A DNA stretch of 64,000 bases from Eubacterium sp. MSJ-21 (lineage in GTDB: Bacteria; Bacillota; Clostridia; Lachnospirales; Lachnospiraceae): positions 248,001-312,000 of the forward strand of contig NZ_JAHLPZ010000002.1 in NCBI RefSeq assembly GCF_018918185.1. The letters are read 5' to 3'. Of the stretch, positions 62,012 through 64,000 are shown in pieces; the stretch's first letter is position 1; every line of letters begins with the position of its first letter. A program made the translations under genes and the position numbers. The notes beneath the pieces were generated by a model. The model worked only from the letters and a program-made list of their open reading frames with translations. It made no database searches and was not told the DNA's origin.

Positions 62012-64000
62012 TTAGAAACTTTTTCTCTTTTTAATCGTAATTACGATTCCTACACCTGCAAATACAAATGCACATACAAGTAATACAACCGGTGCTGCAT
62101 CACCTGTCTGTGGAGATCCAGTTGCTCCCATATAAGTATACTTCACAGGATTTTTCGAAGTGTTCTGTCCTCCATTACCATTATCACCCGGTTTCACATC
62201 CGTATTCGGTCGTTCTGTTGTTCCCGGCTGTTCCGTTGTTCCCGGTTGTTCTGTTGTTCCCGGCTGTTCGGTCGTCGGCTGTTCCGTCGTTCCCGGATGC
62301 TCTGTTGTCGGTTTCTCCGTCGTTCCCGGATGTTCTGTTGTCGGAGTCTCTGTCGTCGGCTCTTCTGTTGTTGGTTCTCCAACCTTAGTCGCATAAAACC
62401 ATGCCAGAATTACCATATCCTGTGTCACACTTGTGTACTCTTGATCCCAACCTTCGAATGTATATGTATAGTCCTCTGTTGCTGTTTTCGTCGGTGTGCC
62501 TTCTGGCGGTGTTGCAGATGCTCCTTCTTCCACTGTCTCTGTTTTCAAAACATTGCCATCTCCGTCTTTCCATACAACCGTATAGGTTTTTGGCTGTGTA
62601 ACACGATACAATGCATATGTTGAAAATCTGTCTGTATTTATAATTACATAATCATGTGTCAACGTTGCATCATTCGCATCCGACCAGTTTTTAAATGTAT
62701 AATTTGTTCCATCTACATGCAGCGACGCAACCTTGATATTCTGTCCTGCCAGATCCTCCAATGGAAATGATATCGTAACTGGCTCATACAGTCTCGTCAG
62801 ATTCTGTGTATATTCCAAATTACCGTATTTATTATAAACATTTTTCTCAATATACAATTTGATATATCGAACAATCTCCGTCCAGCTGCCCAGTTCGCTT
62901 GCAAAAACTCCCTGTTCTTCCGACGTCACATCATTAACCTTGATATAACTTGCATGAAGAGAAATATCTATACGTCCACCGTCTTTCACAATTTTCAGAT
63001 CATCATCAGATATATTTCCTTTATAATAGCTGTTATTATATATTTTATCCAAACCATCAACCGCTATCTCAACTTCTCCATCATCCAGTATCACGTTTGT
63101 AGACAAACCAGACAGGACAAAATTTATACCACCTGTTGTCGAATATGACTCCGGATATGTAATCGTTCCGCCTGATACCGTCACTGATGCTTCTCTGGTC
63201 AATGTGCCATTCGTTGCTACAATCCGATATGTTCCATCTGATACACCTGTGAACATATATCTTGCATTCTCATTAACTGTTACAATCTCTCCGCCAACAA
63301 CTGTTTCTCCGCTATACAGATTGATATAAATAGGCATATCTCTTACATCATCCGGCATAGAATCACTATATGCAGCCGTACCATAAATTGTTGTAGTGGA
63401 ATTTCCGGATAACGTCTTAAAACTTCCCTCAATCACACGTTCTTCTGAAGAATTCAAAGTGGCTGCATGTACACGGTAATTATATACCGTATCTGGCGTC
63501 AATCTGCTGAAATTGTAAATCATCTCAATTCCTCTGTCGGTATCGGTCTTATTAACAAGTACAGTATCGTAACTCGTCTCCGTTGTCTTCTTGTATTCAA
63601 TATAACACAAACTCTTTGACAGAGGATTGGTTCCCTGCATCACCTGCGCTTCGATGTGAGCAGTTGTATTTGTGATTGCAGTCACCGGTGTTACTTCCAG
63701 TCCAAGTGGCTCAAAGCTTACCTCTGCGGACTTATTACCTGCATTATCGTAAGCAACAATTGTATAAGTTGCACTACCATCCGCCTTAAAGCTTCCCTTT
63801 GTCACACCATCTGTATCCGTCACAGCAACTGCATTGCCATTCACAAGCACCTGATCAACATTTACTCCACTGATCAGATCGACGGTCTGAAAATTAATAG
63901 TTACTGTACCACTTGCATCTACCACAGAATCTGTAATCGTCACAGACGGTCCCTCAATATCAACCTTTACATCCTCGGAAGCGGTATCACTCTGACAACC
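62012..64000 (-). CDS. cell-wall-anchored surface protein, N-terminus outside window
   Basis: At least 662 residues; the frame runs to the right edge, so the start is missing. From the edge it holds a beta-sandwich with Ser/Thr-rich strands, a fibronectin-like region (about 95-175, LSRTPDTVYNYRVHAAT type), a carboxypeptidase-like repeat (YMFTGVSDGTYRIVATNG), a helix-containing region without a known fold, and a Listeria-Bacteroides repeat-like segment (VVWKDGDGNVLKTETV, YTFEGWDQEY). Then a Thr/Glu/Pro linker and SPQTGD, a hydrophobic helix and KKRK: a sortase sorting signal. So the protein should be linked covalently to the wall. Target unknown; likely an adhesin. Confidence 0.88.
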   Translation of the reverse strand, partial: GCQSDTASEDVKVDIEGPSVTITDSVVDASGTVTINFQTVDLISGVNVDQVLVNGNAVAVTDTDGVTKGSFKADGSATYTIVAYDNAGNKSAEVSFEPLGLEVTPVTAITNTTAHIEAQVMQGTNPLSKSLCYIEYKKTTETSYDTVLVNKTDTDRGIEMIYNFSRLTPDTVYNYRVHAATLNSSEERVIEGSFKTLSGNSTTTIYGTAAYSDSMPDDVRDMPIYINLYSGETVVGGEIVTVNENARYMFTGVSDGTYRIVATNGTLTREASVTVSGGTITYPESYSTTGGINFVLSGLSTNVILDDGEVEIAVDGLDKIYNNSYYKGNISDDDLKIVKDGGRIDISLHASYIKVNDVTSEEQGVFASELGSWTEIVRYIKLYIEKNVYNKYGNLEYTQNLTRLYEPVTISFPLEDLAGQNIKVASLHVDGTNYTFKNWSDANDATLTHDYVIINTDRFSTYALYRVTQPKTYTVVWKDGDGNVLKTETVEEGASATPPEGTPTKTATEDYTYTFEGWDQEYTSVTQDMVILAWFYATKVGEPTTEEPTTETPTTEHPGTTEKPTTEHPGTTEQPTTEQPGTTEQPGTTEQPGTTERPNTDVKPGDNGNGGQNTSKNPVKYTYMGATGSPQTGDAAPVVLLVCAFVFAGVGIVITIKKRKSF
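62190..62385 (-). repeat. Thr-Thr-Glu/Pro tandem repeats in surface protein
   Basis: About twenty units of GTTEQP, PTTEHP and similar, encoded by near-repeat DNA of 12-18 bases. It forms the stalk between the folded domains and the wall anchor. Different repeats are partly shuffled, so length may vary between strains. Not a CRISPR: the frame is open and units are in phase. Confidence 0.85.

Noticed and set aside
62190-62385. Possible CRISPR or noncoding satellite
   Set aside because: Open frame throughout, with Thr-Glu-Pro units that fit a wall-protein stalk.

Overview
The window reads as chromosomal DNA of an anaerobic, endospore-forming, low-to-mid GC Firmicute of class Clostridia, most likely family Lachnospiraceae. 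Sequence support: an alpha/beta-type small acid-soluble spore protein with a sigma-G-like promoter, sporulation sigma factor SigH in the cysS-mrnC-rlmB-sigH order, strong AGGAGG ribosome binding sites, a CIRCE-controlled groESL operon, a GlnRS gene, several protein families common in gut Lachnospiraceae (DUF6062, DUF5688, DUF4364, DUF1292, CmpB-type membrane protein), and a surface protein with Thr-Thr-Glu/Pro linkers and an SPQTG sorting signal. Most genes lie on the minus strand. I see no prophage, insertion sequence or CRISPR array. The species cannot be fixed from the sequence alone. All family and domain assignments are by recognition; no database search was run.

Layout. 1-4707: leucine operon leuC-leuD-(zinc-ribbon membrane protein)-leuB, cut by the left edge, with a divergent LysR regulator and a 17-bp palindrome between them. 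4704-5450: an orphan HicB antitoxin whose toxin gene hicA is reduced to about 15 codons although its promoter and operator-like repeats remain, then a cluster of GCTTCGC mini-hairpins and a perfect 24-bp terminator stem. 5469-7554: groES-groEL. 7709-11835: glnS and three little-known genes (DUF2225, a permuted papain-like peptidase, DUF6062). 11840-15682: a two-gene operon encoding a secreted dockerin-bearing N-acetylglucosaminidase and a membrane-anchored cohesin-like protein. 15771-19199: tRNA-Thr(GGU) on the plus strand, then sigH, rlmB, mrnC and cysS on the minus strand. 19278-22773: a heterodimeric ABC exporter. 22899-26247: DUF1292 protein, lipoprotein, UvrD-type helicase and SEC-C protein. 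26331-33797: a MacB-type transporter operon with two different membrane-fusion adaptors, then rarA, a CheY-like receiver and a TetR regulator. 33982-44730: csp, DUF5688 protein, hisC, pepD, a GH3 glycosidase, uppP, polyphosphate:AMP phosphotransferase, proA and a flavodoxin-like protein. 44851-48214: ZIP transporter, pyridoxal kinase, and a divergent MocR/PdxR-type regulator. 48340-51986: CmpB-like membrane protein, an EAL phosphodiesterase and an NlpC/P60-like protein. 52053-60186: translation and housekeeping block (yqeY, prfA, prmC, DUF1385, rpmE, rho, DUF4364, engB, clpX). 60222-64000: tig, a spore protein, and a partial cell-wall-anchored protein.

The most interesting system is the cohesin/dockerin pair at 11840-15633. 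Dockerins normally plug enzymes into cellulosome scaffoldins. Here the dockerin sits on a peptidoglycan hydrolase, and the next gene of the same operon encodes a single-cohesin transmembrane protein with a 172-residue acidic cytoplasmic tail. I infer a minimal surface complex that docks an autolysin to a membrane receptor and might pass information across the membrane. Other points worth checking are the hicA deletion with a retained operator, the mirror-image promoters of the pdxK/pdxR pair, the two-adaptor MacB operon with a proline-rich hairpin tip, and the zinc-ribbon gene lodged inside the leu operon.
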